A stretch of 64,000 nt of DNA from NCBI GenBank assembly GCA_011037195.1, contig JAAEAF010000282.1, positions 124,001-188,000 of the forward strand. The letters run 5' to 3'. Source of the DNA: Triatoma infestans. Its lineage: Eukaryota; Arthropoda; Insecta; Hemiptera; Reduviidae. The notes beneath the pieces were generated by a model, which made no database searches, was not told the origin of the DNA, and worked only from the letters and a program-made list of their open reading frames with translations. Positions within the stretch are counted from its first letter, which is position 1, and each line of letters begins with the position of its first letter. Positions 9,801-21,012 of this stretch are shown here, in pieces. Position numbers and translations under genes: made by a program.

Positions 9801-11480
9801 GCTATAACCTTCCAGAATTCAATAAGTGAAGACGTAGTTATGCATATATAATGTTTCGTTGAAACATTTGATTTTCAGTTTGAAATTGGTGGAACACATA
9901 GTTGTCATTGCGCATGCTCGATCACAAATCATTTAAGGCTTCTATAAGAACAAACCTCTCTCTATCTATTTATCTACAACGTTCAGGCTAATATTATAAT
10001 ATTTAATTTTTTATTATTAAAACTTATTGCGTAGTAAATTCACAGTTTTAAAGGACTACATTTCAAAAGGCTATTCTGATAGAACATTACATAGAGTTTT
10101 ATAGGATGACAATTACCTTTTTATTTTATAAATATAAATTTTGAATTAAATATGCATTTCCTTCTTCATTTTAAATGATAATTTGCACAATGAATGTCTG
10201 TTGTTAATAAGTCTATATCTAAAATGCTTTTAAATATTTAAACAAGAAAACAGGAAAAACCAGGATATAAAAAGTTAAAACGTCAAAGAATTAAAATTGT
10301 CAATTACAATATCTGAAATATTTAGCCAACCATATCGTGCTAAACATCGCACTGATTATACATATATACGAGTATATAATGTAATATAATCTGTGTTTAA
10401 TAATAATAATAATAATGTGTCTTTATTTAAGGAATATATGTGCAATAATTTCTATAATTATATTAAGTATTTTGATAATACTAATAATACTGCACTAATA
10501 GTCTGTTAGAGAGAGAGAGGAGTTACATTATATTGTAATAATAATAATAATAGCATAGAAATAAATACACATAATAGAAACTTTTATGGAAAACAATTAA
10601 TTTTTTCCCCATTATGATGTAAAACCGCATTTTTAGGATAAAATGGAAAGAAGCACGAAATTAATATTTTAAATATTTCATGAAAAAAAGGAAGAACAAG
10701 AAGGATAAAAACAAAACAAATTAATCGAATTAATCGTTGTTAATGTTAAAAATATATCTACCTAAATAAATTGAGTAATAACGATTAATTAAAGAGTAGT
10801 TGAATATGTGGATATGCTGGATGCTGCATGCTACGACGGATAAAATCTCACATATTTAGAGAGTATCTTAAACAAAAATCTTTCTTGATTATAACTGAAA
10901 AATTAAATTCAAAATCTAAAATATTTCGGTATTGCCAGGCATCTTGACAACACTTCGGTTACAACTGCCAATTTTTTACATATAATAAATCGATAAATTC
11001 ATTTCGTTGCAAAAAACTTTTATTAACCACTTATGTCTGCATTCCGCTGATATGGGCATCTTGCAAGACAGTGGTAATTATTTTTATTAAGATTACACAA
11101 AGAACAGCAATTATGTGATTTTTATGAAATTTGTAAGTGTTTATAGAGAATTTATCATTCACGTAGTTGATATCATAATTTATTGAAATCTTTGTATAGT
11201 AATTCTGGCAGCTGTTACAAATTAGTTTTTTGTATTCAAAACCAATTCTTTCCTTATTTCTTTAAACTTATCAAGAATTTGTAAATTATCAAAGTTAAAT
11301 TTATTATATCGAAACATCATTTATATCATTTACTAAAAATATATTATTTTTAATTGTTTCAACAGCAGTAATCTTGTTAGTCTATTACCGGGAAGATTTA
11401 ATGTTTTAATAAGATAATCGTACTGTAATTTAATTGTACACAAAAACAAAGGTCAGATAGTAAACCAAGTTTTAAGAAAA
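9800..11480. other. AT-rich non-coding with (AAT)n tracts
   Basis: Short AAT runs lie at about 10400-10416 and 10538-10552, and GAGAGAGA at 10509-10519. Nothing else was recognised. Confidence 0.5.
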
Positions 11481-11489
11481 TCCTTGAAA

Positions 11490-11725
11490 TCTTTTGCGAT
11501 AAAATCGCAAAGAACTGAAAAATTCATTCAATAATGTGGTACTTCCTGTCGTCCGATTGTGACCAAAACCTTACCGCTGGTAGCACCTAAACGAAATTAC
11601 AAATTTTAGCTTTCTGCACTTTTCCATTTTTGAGTTATCTGACCCCACATACATACTCTCATACGGACAAATTACGGAGGCAATACATTCTCTTGCAAAC
11701 AATCTGACTAGGATTTGACCAAGCA
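11490..11725. repeat. Family C repeat fragment
   Basis: TTTGCGATAAAATCGCAAAG, ATTCATTCAATAATGTGGTACTTCC, GACCAAAACCTTACCGCTGG and TTTTTGAGTTATCTGACCCC match the family C block order. Confidence 0.55.
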
Positions 11726-12239
11726 CAGAGTTTAGCTCGTAGTTAAAAGGTTCAAAATCCTGTAACTAAGTTGAAGGTTATTAGAGTAAAAAAACCCAAT
11801 GGACAAGTTTTCTTTTTGTGTTGTTTTAAATTTCAAATAATAAATAAGAAAGGAATAAAGCAAATCTATATGCAAAATAGGGAAACTACTAATTAAGTTC
11901 GCAGAAAGCAGAACAACATTGTTCGAGAGAAGAAAATAAACATCAACAAGTGAGAGCAAATTTATTAAAAGAGAATAAGCAACCAGCATAAATCCGCTGA
12001 CCTTCGGTCAAAAACTGACTATTACATAATTAGAACTTTATACGAATTTATTGTTGAAATTAAAAATAAATAAGTACACACACTATTTTCAGTACATCCT
12101 TTTCCAGGCTCATCTTTGTCAATACAAATTAAAAAAAAATCATTTGACAACATAATAAGCTTGTTTCTTTTAGCAATGAATCATTTAACTATTACGACAA
12201 ATGTAGCAAGCAAACTTTATAGATAGATAAGTGTAGAAA

Positions 12240-13400
12240 TTTGTTTGTTCGTACAATTCTCATTCCTTTTCTTAACATAAATGAACAACAACAAAATATT
12301 TATATTTATAATATATTTAGATATTTATTCTTCAAATTAGATATGTATAATATTTTCTTGTTGGTAGAAGAGGAAGTATTGGATTCGTGGCAGATTTTCG
12401 AAATTGGGTTTTTATCGGAAAGTATAACTCAAACCCAAAAAATAGCAGAAAGCTCAAATTTGATAATTCATCTAGAAGTTAGCAGAGAACCTGACCAGAA
12501 TCTTCTGGTTAAAATCGATCCACCGGAAATACTATTGTAGTGAATGGATTTTATCAGTTTTTTTGTAATTTTATTTCGAAAATGGCGTCCACGAATTTTC
12601 TTCTTGTAACTTTGTATATATTTGCATTCCATATTTGTAGAATATTCACTTTTATTTAAAGATACCTCGTGGGCTTCTCTCTGAAACACCATTTCAATAG
12701 TGCGATCCTTACACTTATTAATAGAATTTAATGTGTTACCGAAATTCCTATTTTGATGAAAATTGATTGATTGAAAGTGTAAATTGACTAAATGGTTTTT
12801 TCTTCTTCTTTTCTTTCAGTTTTTGTTACTTTCTGGATAAAAACGCCAATAGGATTCTTTAACTATTGTATTTTTACTTTAAACAAACGTGACGAATTAT
12901 TTGAAACTTTTTTCCAGTGAAAATGGATTGTAGAGAGGTTCCTGTGGGGGGGGGGCTGTCACGCTTCCTTAAAACTGTCTTTTTACATATTACAGTTTTG
13001 TTCTCCTACATAGTTAATATTTAGTAGAAAATAATCAACTTATAGGTTTTTCAGTGCTATTGTCTCGAAAATAGCTCCAAAGATTTTCTCTACACTTGGA
13101 ATATTAACTACTACTCATATAAAGTACTACAACTTTTATTTGTAAGATTTTTACGGGAAAACTAATTAAAGAGGGGTTTTGGGAGAGGAATGGGGTACAT
13201 TTACCTCTTATGTGTTATTCCAGTTTTTTATATCATTCTATGATACAATTACAATGAAATATGATACAAAAATTCCGATTTGAAGAAAAGTGGTTTATGG
13301 GAAGTGCAACTTTACTCAACAGGTTTTTTTAGTTCAGTTTTTTCGACTTTCTTCATAGGCACTAACGAATTTCATTAAACTTCAGAGATATTTTCCGTGA
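12240..13400 (+). repeat. Family C repeats, at least two abutting copies
   Basis: AGAGGAAGTATTGGATTCGTGGCAG, ATAGCAGAAAGCTCAAATTTGATA, TTTTATTTCGAAAATGGCGTCC at 12370-12600, then CGAATTATTTGAAACTTTTTTCCAG, TCTCGAAAATAGCTCC and CTACAACTTTTATTTG at 12890-13145 are family C words in + orientation. Open stretches in this part are translations of the repeat. Confidence 0.6.
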
Positions 13401-13514
13401 TACCCTGCTTCTTTTCGTGGTCAACAATCATTAAATTTGTTATGCTAACCATACATACAGTGCCTTGTAAAACACTTAGGTCTCAGGTTGAGACCGCGTC
13501 AGTGGTTGGTTATA

Positions 13515-13555
13515 AACCGACGTTTTACCCATATTGCAATAGGCTTCTTCAGGGT
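13515..13555 (-). ncRNA. Hammerhead-like ribozyme motif, B1 left arm
   Basis: On the - strand ACC-CTGAAGA-A-GCCTATTGCAATATGGGT-AAAAC-GTC-GGTT. Helix I pairs ACC with GGT, helix II pairs GCC with GGGT, and CTGAAGA and GTC are intact. The G of GAAA is mutated to A, so activity is doubtful. Confidence 0.45.
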
Positions 13556-13597
13556 AGAGTTGCCTCTAAAGCTGAAACAACACTCCTGAGGCGATAC

Positions 13598-13637
13598 AAC
13601 CCTGAAGAAGCCTATTGTTAAGGGCGAAACATCGGTT
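13598..13637 (+). ncRNA. Hammerhead-like ribozyme motif, B1 right arm
   Basis: Helix I strand AACC (13598-13601), CTGAAGA (13602-13608), one extra A, a helix II hairpin with GCC (13610-13612) against GGC, GAAAC (13626-13630), cleavage triplet ATC (13631-13633), helix I strand GGTT (13634-13637). All conserved hammerhead core positions are present apart from the extra base before helix II. A consensus GAAAC-GTC would make helix III the palindrome ACGT, which favours dimer formation. Confidence 0.5.
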
Positions 13638-13924
13638 CATAACCAACCACTGACGCGGTCTCAACCCGAAGACCAAAGTGTTTTTTACATGACAATTGCC
13701 GCGGAAGCCTCAAAGATTGTATACAGTGACCTATCATCACGTTTGTTGGATTAACTTTCCGAGTAAATTCATTTAAAGGAAGTTTTAGGGGGGGAGGAGT
13801 AAAGGATATGCTTTCCTTAAAATAGTAACTTAAAAAATATGAAGTAAAAATAGTTTCATGTATCTTGAAATATGTTTGAACAGAATTAGTCAGTTATAAC
13901 TATCTAATTACCAAGCTAAAACTA

Positions 13925-13975
13925 ACTTTGCTGTAAGAGAAGGTCCTGTGAGTACTTCACACCAGCTTTATTAAT
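13925..13975 (+). repeat. Family C terminal fragment
   Basis: CTGTAAGAGAAGGTCCTGTG..AGTACTTCACACCAGCTTT is the family C end in + orientation. Confidence 0.7.
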
Positions 13976-14344
13976 TATAATTTCAGTATGAAATTTTTTA
14001 TTTAATTTATATGTAATAATTTAAATTTATTGTTTAGAATGAGCTAATAGAGCGGCAGCAAATAAAAATATAAAACCGCATGGCATCACAACCTATGACG
14101 TAATCACTTTACTCTCCAAACGTTAGTAAGATTAAGCTCTATAAATAATATAAAAATTATAAATTATTAATTTCAAATCTGTTCTTGACGTCATATGCAA
14201 ATAGGAAACGCTCGGGATCTTTTTATTTTTTTCACTATTCAAGAATATTTATTGTGGCTTCACGAAATATTAATTAAAAAAACAATTATACTGAGGTTAT
14301 TTTTTGCTGTTTTATTTATTATTCAGCAATTATATAGGATATAG

Positions 14345-14765
14345 TGAATGATATACTTCCGGTTAAGCATTTTCTTCAAAGTTAGAATTCTACCAATGCT
14401 ATTAATGTTATATAGATGGTAGAAACATACATCTTATAACGTTCTTGCTTAACGTTCTGTTCATCCAGAGCTCCCCAGACAATCATTTTCTGGGGAAAAA
14501 GCTTCAAATAAAAGACATAGGCATTTCTGTATGTAGATAGTCCAATACGAAGATTTAAGAAAATCGTTGGAGCCGTTTTCGAGAAAATCGCGGAAACCTG
14601 AAATAAAGTCATTCAGTAAAGTCGCACTTCTTGTTAATGGTGGTACTTCATTGGAATCCCAAGTTCGAGCTTCCAGCGATTTTTTGGTTTTTGAGATATA
14701 CTATTACACACATACAACAAACACAAACATAGAAATATTTATTTATTCGATAGAAACATTTTTTG
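14345..14765 (-). repeat. Family C repeat, fairly complete
   Basis: Reading - to +: ACTTCCGGTTAAGC, TTTTCTGGGGAAAAAGCTTC.. AATAAAAGACATAGG, AAGAAAATCGTTGGAGCCG, TTTTCGAGAAAATCGCGG, TCATTCAGTAAAGTCGCACTTC, GGAATCCCAAGTTCGAGC and TTTTTGGTTTTTGAGATATAC. This is one of the clearest copies for defining the block order. Confidence 0.75.
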
Positions 14766-14799
14766 TGTTATGTAAAGCCAAATCCAATTTGTTCTAAAA

Positions 14800-16560
14800 G
14801 ATCTATTGTGGTGCCTCTTAGGATTCAATATTGCCCACTGGTCTTCATCTCACTAATCACGGCCTTAAAATTTTCTTCTTGAATTAACTAAGGTTCGATG
14901 GTTTTATAGCAATTTAGCAACTCATTTTAATCCCTTTTATCTGTTCTTAAAGTGTATTCTACCAAAAATTTTTAAGGATGCTGAATCTACTGATTGAATG
15001 TTGATTAAGAAATTGTTTTCAATATTCTCACAGTTAGTTGTTATAACGTTAGATTTTAACGATAGATTTCTAATGATCAATCAACATACAATACGTATTT
15101 GATTCAAATTGCTTATCTGCTGTGCTGCACATCTGCTACAATCGTATCACAAAAGTTAATGATTTTTAATGGAAAATTATGTTATTTTTCATTACAAAAA
15201 TAAGATTAGATCATTTCTGGCAAAGATATCTACTTATCTGTACGTACCTATTGAAAAATAGACATATAAAATAAACTGTACCTAATTTTAAATTACTTTT
15301 TATCTTAGCTTATGACAAACCGGACAAACTTTATGACGGATCGGACAAACAAGTACCACAATATGCAGGCCCACCTACAATCAACACATCTGGGCTAGAC
15401 TCACCGCGCACAAAACTGTACAACGATCTTGCCTAACGATGCCTAATAAAATACATTTTACGGTACGTTGTTTTGGACCAATAGGTAACAAAAGATTGAA
15501 AGCAAAGCGTCGATTTGGAAGATTCAAAAACTATCGTAAGACGACGGTTTATTTCATCTTATCGAGCTGGGCGTGCAACTTAAATATCGCTCTCCTGCAG
15601 ATAGTATGATCAGGAATATTAATGATGTTCAATCGGATGCCTTGAGGACCAAATTTCTTTCAAAAGGGTTTATTTACAGAAAATTTCAAACACTACCTGT
15701 ACATAGTGAAATAAAGTTGTTTGTATAGCAGTGGAAATTAATCACACTCTGCTCTTAATAAAAATGTAATTATACGTGCAACTCGAGAAAGAACATTATA
15801 TTCCTTTCTTCTCAAACAATCGACGTCCTGTCACTATTCATATTCCACATAGAACTTGGGCCAAACCTCCACGACCGACTAAACCAGGATATCATACACT
15901 GCATACTCCAGGCCCACTTTTGACACTACTGTTGTGTTTGTAGAGCTAATAGAATTACTGTTTGGTAAGCGTAATGCTGAGAGGGTAAAAACATTTTAAC
16001 CCAAGTAATTCGCACACAACTAAATCTAGTCCCCACTTCCTGGATATATATTTTTTCCTCAAATCATAAAATCCACTTCTAGGAAATGGATTTCCTAGTT
16101 TCGAATTTGTCAACATCATTATTAACATTTAGAATTAAAATATGTTATAAAATCTTCTTTCTATGATTTTACAAGTCTAAATTAACTACAACATCAAAAT
16201 AATAATAACAATAATGAAAGATATAAACAAGTAATATGTGTCATCATAAGACTTACTAAAAAAAAAAAACTTCAAAAGTAAGGAAGGGGGGAGAGTCTCA
16301 TCTCTTATTTACAAAAAGTGTACACAGAGAAAAATGGTGGGGATAAATGTTTTTCATGTTTTTCCTTTTTTTATGTTGGCCACACTGTTCCCGTTTAAAT
16401 ATAAACGATCAACAAATAAAAGTGCTGTTTACAAAGTACTGTCTTTGTATGACTAGTAACTGTTGTCACTATTAGTAGTAGTATTGAAAGAGTAGTGTTT
16501 TCCCAAGTTACATTTTTAATTATTGTTGAATTAATTTTTGTCTTATATTTTCTAATTTCA
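14800..16560. other. Upstream region of the neprilysin-like exon; no coding exon found
   Basis: The part 15310-15930 has higher GC than its surroundings, with a repeated CGGACAAACTTTATGACGGA-type word near 15318-15350. It could hold regulatory or untranslated sequence. 15960-16500 is AT-rich. The stretch 16501-16561 ends in TATTTTCTAATTTCAG, a good splice acceptor just upstream of the start-codon exon. Confidence 0.4.
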
Positions 16561-16561
16561 G

Positions 16562-16674
16562 AGAGAAATTTTTATTGTATTTTATTAATGGATAAGCAAG
16601 TATAAATATAGGAATTAAAAATAAGTTTATTTTACCAAGTCAACAATGACACAACCACCTTCAACTGTAATAAA
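16562..16674 (+). other. Start-codon exon of the neprilysin-like gene (5'UTR plus first codons)
   Basis: The acceptor TTTTCTAATTTCAG ends at 16561, so a 5'UTR exon may start at 16562; if the transcript starts upstream without an intron, the left border is wrong. The donor is AA/GTAAGT at 16674/16675. The leader contains a short upstream ATG (16588) followed after five codons by TAA, and an in-frame TAA upstream of the main ATG. Confidence 0.55.
16646..16674 (+). CDS. Neprilysin-like (M13) metallopeptidase, first coding exon
   Basis: ATG at 16646 in the context CAACAATGA opens MTQPPSTVI and the first two bases of a lysine codon, then splices at a consensus GTAAGT. The exon at 61287 begins with exactly the one base needed (phase 2), giving STVIKNPTWWRRRTQLE across the junction. 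Insect neprilysin-2-type proteins, as I recall them, have a short cytosolic tail leading into a similar TVI-NP-WWRRR stretch before the membrane segment. M13 family members are type II membrane zinc endopeptidases that cut small peptides outside the cell. An in-frame stop upstream fixes this ATG as the start. The HExxH zinc site is not in the window. Family assignment rests on the short N-terminal part only. Confidence 0.6.
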
Positions 16675-17049
16675 GTAAGTAACAATTTTTTCTCAGTAAT
16701 TTTTAATGTTTTAAGTATGACAATTTAAGTAATTATAAGCAACGCAAATTAAGTTTTTATTTATTAAGTTAGTAACAATTTTATGTTCATTGTGGAAATA
16801 TGCGAGTATTAATTCTGAACAGTGAGATTTTAAAAAGGTTCTGTTACTAATAAAATACTTCAAATTCAATAAGGAGTATTGGTTGATTTGAATTTCATAG
16901 TATCAAATTTGCTACTGATAGAAGAATTTCTACTGATGAAAAACACTAACACAATTCTTGTAGATAAGTATATATTTATAAAACGATAAATTTTCTTTAA
17001 ACTCCAATTTTACTCTTTTGCCCTAACATAAAGAAGAAACGGAGGGGGA

Positions 17050-18120
17050 CAATACTCAATTGCCTAGACAGGTAAATTTTTTCGGAAAAATATATAAAAA
17101 AAATGTTGTATTCCTACAACCTATACAGTTAGTATTCCAAGATTAAAGGAAATCCTTAGAGTTATTTTCGAGAACATTCCAAAAAATTCAAAAACCTATA
17201 GAGTGGTTTAACCCAGTGTAAGGGCCAGAAGCACTCTCCCTGTACTGAAGTGGTACTCTAGAGGTAAACTGTTTCTGCCAGAACCCATAAATAAATAATA
17301 AATTTTTCCAAAAAAATGTTTGAAATAAAAGCGTTAGGTACCATGAATGTACCACAAACTGTACAAAGTTTAAAGAAAATTGATAGGACTGTTCCGCGAA
17401 AAGCTGAAAAACCAATTGATCGACTTCAACCGGAACCTTCGCTTCAGTGGCGGTACTCGATGCTTAAACGGAATACCAAGTTTAAGCTTCCATCGATTTT
17501 TTGTTCATGCACCCAACATTATATACCATTCGCTTAAAACCTTTTTAATTACTTTACCTTATTCTTTAAGAGGGACTATTGTATAATTCAAATTTTACCA
17601 ATTGAATCACTGGAAATACATGTTGCTCTGCACAAGACGAAAAATATACTTTCAGCGAATAGTCTGTACGTGTATGAATGAGCAAAAATATCTCAAAAAG
17701 AAAAATTTCGGGAAGCTCCAAACTTGATATTCCATTTAGATATCATCACCACATCTGACAATAAGCGTTTCGTTACAATCCATCGATTATAAGTACGACT
17801 TTAATGTTTTTTTTTTCAATTTTTCTCGAAATTGGCTCCCTCCAACGTTTTGCTTTAAACTTCGTATTTATACACATCTATGCCTATCATATTTATTCGA
17901 AGTAATGCAAGCAAATTGTTTTTTGGGCTTCTGGGCAACTACGTTTAGCTTTCTCTAGATGTACACTTCAGTACAATTTATTACTCTATCATCTATTTAA
18001 TACGAATGTACAGCTGCAATTACTTAGCTAACAGTGTGATGTCACTAGTACTCCAGTTTTCTGCGATTTTCTCCTTAAATTATCGACGAGTTTTTTTGTT
18101 TAAATCAATTGTCCAAATAA
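17050..18120. repeat. Family C repeats, two copies in opposite orientations
   Basis: 17080-17540 reads on the - side (AAATGTTTGAAATAAAAGCG, GAAAAGCTGAAAAACC, CAACCGGAACCTTCGC, GGAATACCAAGTTTAAGC). 17690-17960 reads on the + side (ATCTCAAAAAGAAAAATTTCGGGAAG, CTTGATATTCCATTTAG, TTTTTCTCGAAATTGGC). Open stretches here are translations of the repeat. Confidence 0.65.
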
Positions 18121-18241
18121 ACAAATTTTGCCCTCAAGTGTCGTTTTTAGATTACATCCCAGCTATACATATGATTTTGAAGTCAGTTAAATTTACTAAA
18201 AAGTTTAAAGAAAAATGTGTCTTCAGTAAAATATATATATA

Positions 18242-18266
18242 ATTATTATTATTATTATTATTATTT
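18242..18266. repeat. (ATT)n microsatellite
   Basis: About eight perfect ATT units. Confidence 0.9.
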
Positions 18267-18344
18267 TAGTAAGAGCTGAAAATTCGATTCCAGAATTTAT
18301 TTTAGTTTAAAGAAATTTAATCATTTCACAATTTTACGTGACAG

Positions 18345-18412
18345 ACTGTTTCAATTTTTTGTGGTCATCGACCGGTTTCGGTCGTTCGCCCATGGTCAGT
18401 CAGGATGTCAAA
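18345..18412 (-). repeat. Family A fragment with decayed hammerhead-like motif
   Basis: On the - strand CATC-CTGACTGACCATGGGCGAACGACC-GAAACCGGTC-GATG. The helix I strands CATC and GATG and the GAAACCGGTC end are intact, while the CTGANGA core carries a small duplication. Confidence 0.7.
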
Positions 18413-19089
18413 GTATGAGATCGTCCGACTAGTAGAGTACAAAGTCAAGGACAAGCTAAAGTTAAATAATATTTTTGAATGCCAACGACTACTAAACAAA
18501 ACCTGATATTTCTGTTGTTTTTTTCTATTTCTATTTTTTTATTTTTCAAACGTTAGATAACAAACACTTTTTACATTAATAACTAACTTGATGACGTAAT
18601 AGCATATTTTTTTTATAACCAAGAAAATTTTAACATTTATATTTATATTAAAATATTCTTGTTCGTTTGCATTTTTCCATAACTTATTTCCTTCAACCTT
18701 ATAAGATTGTTTACTTGAATACATTTTCGCAGTTAGTTCGATGACTTTGTTGAGTTTAATTATCTTAGAAGTTCAATTTTTTACACTTCCGCTTTTCTTA
18801 CAAATGATCGAATTTGAGTTTATTCTTACTACTTTTAAATTCTAACTAGTTCACCGTTCTAGGGAAATATTTTTAATGATTTATCACAACTCTCAATCAT
18901 TCTTTTCTCTTATAAATCAAATAAACACTTTTTTGTATTATTTTTAGGACCCAGCTTCAGTGTCTGTAACTGTCTTTGTCGTCTAACACTAATAACCCAT
19001 ACTTTCAATGTTGCCTAATTCCCCCACTAACACTTACAATGGGTTTTTTATAAATTTTGAAATATAAAATTTTTCAATTAAACAAACAA

Positions 19090-20110
19090 AAAATTCTTGC
19101 CCTTACTAGCAGTAAGAGAATGTAATAGTTATGAAATGTAGCAAAAAAATGGTTCCATTTTATCACTTTTAATAATGTACATTTTCGGGCAGACTGTTTA
19201 CTTTTTTTTTTCTCTTACTCTCTGGAGAGGTCCTCTGAATCCGAACAAGTAATTTTTGTTCAAATTAGTCTTGTGTGTTGTGTATGGTTATGTACAATCA
19301 ATTGGCATATCTAAAAAACGAAAAATCGCACAAAGTTCACTTGAAATTTCGTTGAGATCCTTCAGGAACCCGGACATAACTTTACTAAATCGATTATTTA
19401 TTCTTTCTTTTTGATTTTCTCAAAAACAGCTTGAACGATTTTCTTGAAACTTTGTGTTTTCACTATACACACGTTGCTCATCACTTTTATTAGAAATTCA
19501 TTTTCAATTTTTCATTGAAAATTCATTTTACGAGGCTTGATGGGGAGAGATGATCTTAATCTCAATTATGAAGTGCGATTGCTAAATTGTATGATTCCAA
19601 CACCTCTACAGTATACTTAGTATACAATAATATAAAGAAAATAATTATGTTTGTAACTTTATTCCGAGATAATTGATTTGAGGGGATTTTCGAGATTAAA
19701 TATGTTGCCAAAATTTGGGTTTGAAGAAACCGGAAGTGTGACTTTACTAAGTGGTTTTTCAGTAATTACTATCGCTCATTCCTGTAAAAGGAAGCATTTG
19801 TGATCGTGACAAATTTTCGATATCCAGTTATCTGTCGAAATTTTTTAACCGGAAGTACACGTCACCGAATAGATTCCCTTTTTTGCGACTTTTTAAAAAA
19901 TGACTCTAACAATTCTCTTTAAACTCTGTATATATCTTAAACAGTCTGTGTCTTTTATTTATGACATTTGCCGGAAAAATTCACTTCAGGCGATTTTGAT
20001 GGTGTGATCGAATTGTGCTGTCCTTTAAAGTGCTATTTTCGTTAATTGTACGATTCTGACATCTATATAATATTAATTCGAATTCCAAGTTTCAAGAAAA
20101 TTGGTTAACT
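19090..20110. repeat. Family C repeats, several joined copies
   Basis: Words include CTTGCCCTTACTAGCAGTAAGAG, CTAAAAAACGAAAAATCGCACAAAG, ATTTTCTCAAAAACAGCTTG, CTTTTATTAGAAATTC, GAAACCGGAAGTGTGACTTTAC, TATCGAAATTTTTTAACCGGAAG and TTCAAGAAAATTGG. Orientation changes suggest nested or joined copies. Confidence 0.65.
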
Positions 20111-20190
20111 GATCTTTCAGGTTTCCGCGGCCATTTTCATGAAAAACACTTAAGGTTCCAGGTTGAGACCGCCGTCAGTGGTTTGCTAGA

Positions 20191-20232
20191 AACGGACGTT
20201 TCGCCCATATTGCAATGAGTCACTTCAGGGTC
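20191..20232 (-). ncRNA. Hammerhead-like motif, B2 left arm
   Basis: On the - strand ACC-CTGAAGTGACTCATTGCAATATGGGC-GAAAC-GTC. GAAAC-GTC and the ACGT palindrome are intact. The last A of CTGAAGA is changed (CTGAAGT), and helix I is weakened because CGTT replaces GGTT. Confidence 0.4.
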
Positions 20233-20288
20233 GTTACACTTTGAAAGGCAATAAAGGAACTTGCCTTATTGACTTTCAAGGTATAATG

Positions 20289-20330
20289 ACCATGAAGAGG
20301 CTCATTGGCAAAATTGAGCGAAACGACGGT
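20289..20330 (+). ncRNA. Hammerhead-like motif, B2 right arm
   Basis: Helix I ACC (20289-20291) with GGT (20328-20330); ATGAAGA in place of CTGAAGA; helix II CTCA with TGAG around a 10-base loop; GAAAC at 20320-20324; triplet GAC instead of GTC. Both the first core base and the cleavage triplet are mutated, so it is probably inactive. Confidence 0.4.
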
Positions 20331-20384
20331 TTACTAGCTGAAGGGGGGCTCAACCCGGAAACGCAAGTGGTTTTCAACTGATCA

Positions 20385-20530
20385 GTTTTCTTAACTTTTT
20401 GCGATTTTCTCCATAGAGGTACCATGGTTTCATTCAACTTAGTATACAATACAGAGACATAATTTAATTATGTTTGTAACTTTTTCCCGAGATAATTGAT
20501 TTGAGGGGTTTTTCGAGGGAGCTGAGGGAT
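20385..20530. repeat. Family C fragment
   Basis: AACTTTTTGCGATTTTCTCC, GTACCATGGTTTCATTCAAC and TTTTTCCCGAGATAATTGATTTGAGG. The last stretch also occurs at 19660-19690, so part of this region duplicates the copy upstream of B2. Confidence 0.55.
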
Positions 20531-20712
20531 TGATTTAAGAAAACAACTTTATCGAGGCATAATAGTAAAAAAAAAAAAAATTACCTGAAATTATTTATTA
20601 CTTGGTCCTTCAAGTGTAATTAATTACTTTTATTCTGTTTGCATACATTTTTAAAATTACATTAAAGTTGTAAATATTTATGAAAATAGAAAAAAAAATA
20701 TTTTTTTAAAGA

Positions 20713-21012
20713 TATTGTTGTGGTTGGGTACGCAGGGCTGGAAATCAGAGATGTTTTACGCGATAACTGGCTTCATTTTGTGGCCGTCGACGTTTTGGGG
20801 CCGATCATCAGAAAGCTTTGATAAACAATGTGATAACTTAGACTTGCCGAGAGCATTATCAGTTTACAAAGACTGAGTATGTAAATTTATTTTGCTATAT
20901 GAAAGTCATTTGTTATCACACTGTTTACCAAACTTTCTGATGATGGACGAACGCCTGAAACCGGTCGATGACCACGAAATGTGTAGCAGGATATCATGGA
21001 AAATATCTCTGA
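20713..21012 (+). mobile_element. Family A fold-back element A4 with 9-bp TSD
   Basis: TTTTAAAGA flanks it (20704-20712 and 21013-21021). Left arm: GTTGTGGTTGGG, GGCTGGAAATCAGAGATG, CTGGCTTCATTTTGTGG, then ATCATCAGAAAG. Right arm: CTTTCTGATGATGGACGAAC, GCCTGAAACCGGTCGATGACC, GGAAAATATCTCTGA. The left end carries the extra GTTGTGGTTGGG..GGCTGG piece and the right end stops at the GTCTCTGA-type border. The centre is about 60 bp of unique sequence. Confidence 0.8.
20933..20970 (+). ncRNA. Hammerhead-like motif, A4 right arm
   Basis: CTGATGA (20937-20943), a hairpin GGAC-GAAC-GCCT with one mispair, GAAACCGGTC (20957-20966), GATG. The core and the ACCGGT palindrome are intact, but the upstream helix I strand reads CTTT instead of CATC, so helix I is lost. 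Confidence 0.4.

Larger units (their letters stand above)
13463..13720 (+). mobile_element. Family B fold-back element B1 with 8-bp TSD
   Basis: The arms 13471-13563 and 13585-13690 are near-complementary: CAGGTTGAGACCGCGTCAGTGG against CCACTGACGCGGTCTCAACCC, and AATAGGCTTCTTCAGGGT against CCCTGAAGAAGCCTATTG. The right end carries an extra stretch (ACATGACAATTGCCGCGGAAG) that the left lacks, the same asymmetry as in B2 and B3. ATACAGTG occurs on both sides (13455-13462, 13721-13728) as a probable target-site duplication. Both arms carry a hammerhead-like motif. There is no room for a protein. Confidence 0.75.
20115..20375 (-). mobile_element. Family B fold-back element B2 with 8-bp TSD
   Basis: AACTGATC flanks the element on both sides (20107-20114 and 20376-20383). 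The left end (TTTCAGGTTTCCGCGGCCATTTTCATG) is the long end and the right end (ACGCAAGTGGTTTTC) the short one, so B2 lies opposite to B1 and B3. Inner arm words are CAGGTTGAGACCGCCGTCAGTGG, ACGTTTCGCCCATATTGCAATG on the left and TGACCATGAAGAGGCTCATTGG, GCTCAACCCGGAAACGC on the right. Confidence 0.75.

Noticed and set aside
13463..13720. Cut-and-paste MITE
   Set aside because: The ends are unequal and the duplication is 8 bp with no standard terminal motif; the hammerhead-like arms fit a retroelement better.
20704..20712. TTTTAAAGA as chance AT-rich match rather than TSD
   Set aside because: Kept as TSD because it borders both ends exactly at the positions predicted from elements A5 and A6, but it is the weakest of the three family A duplications.
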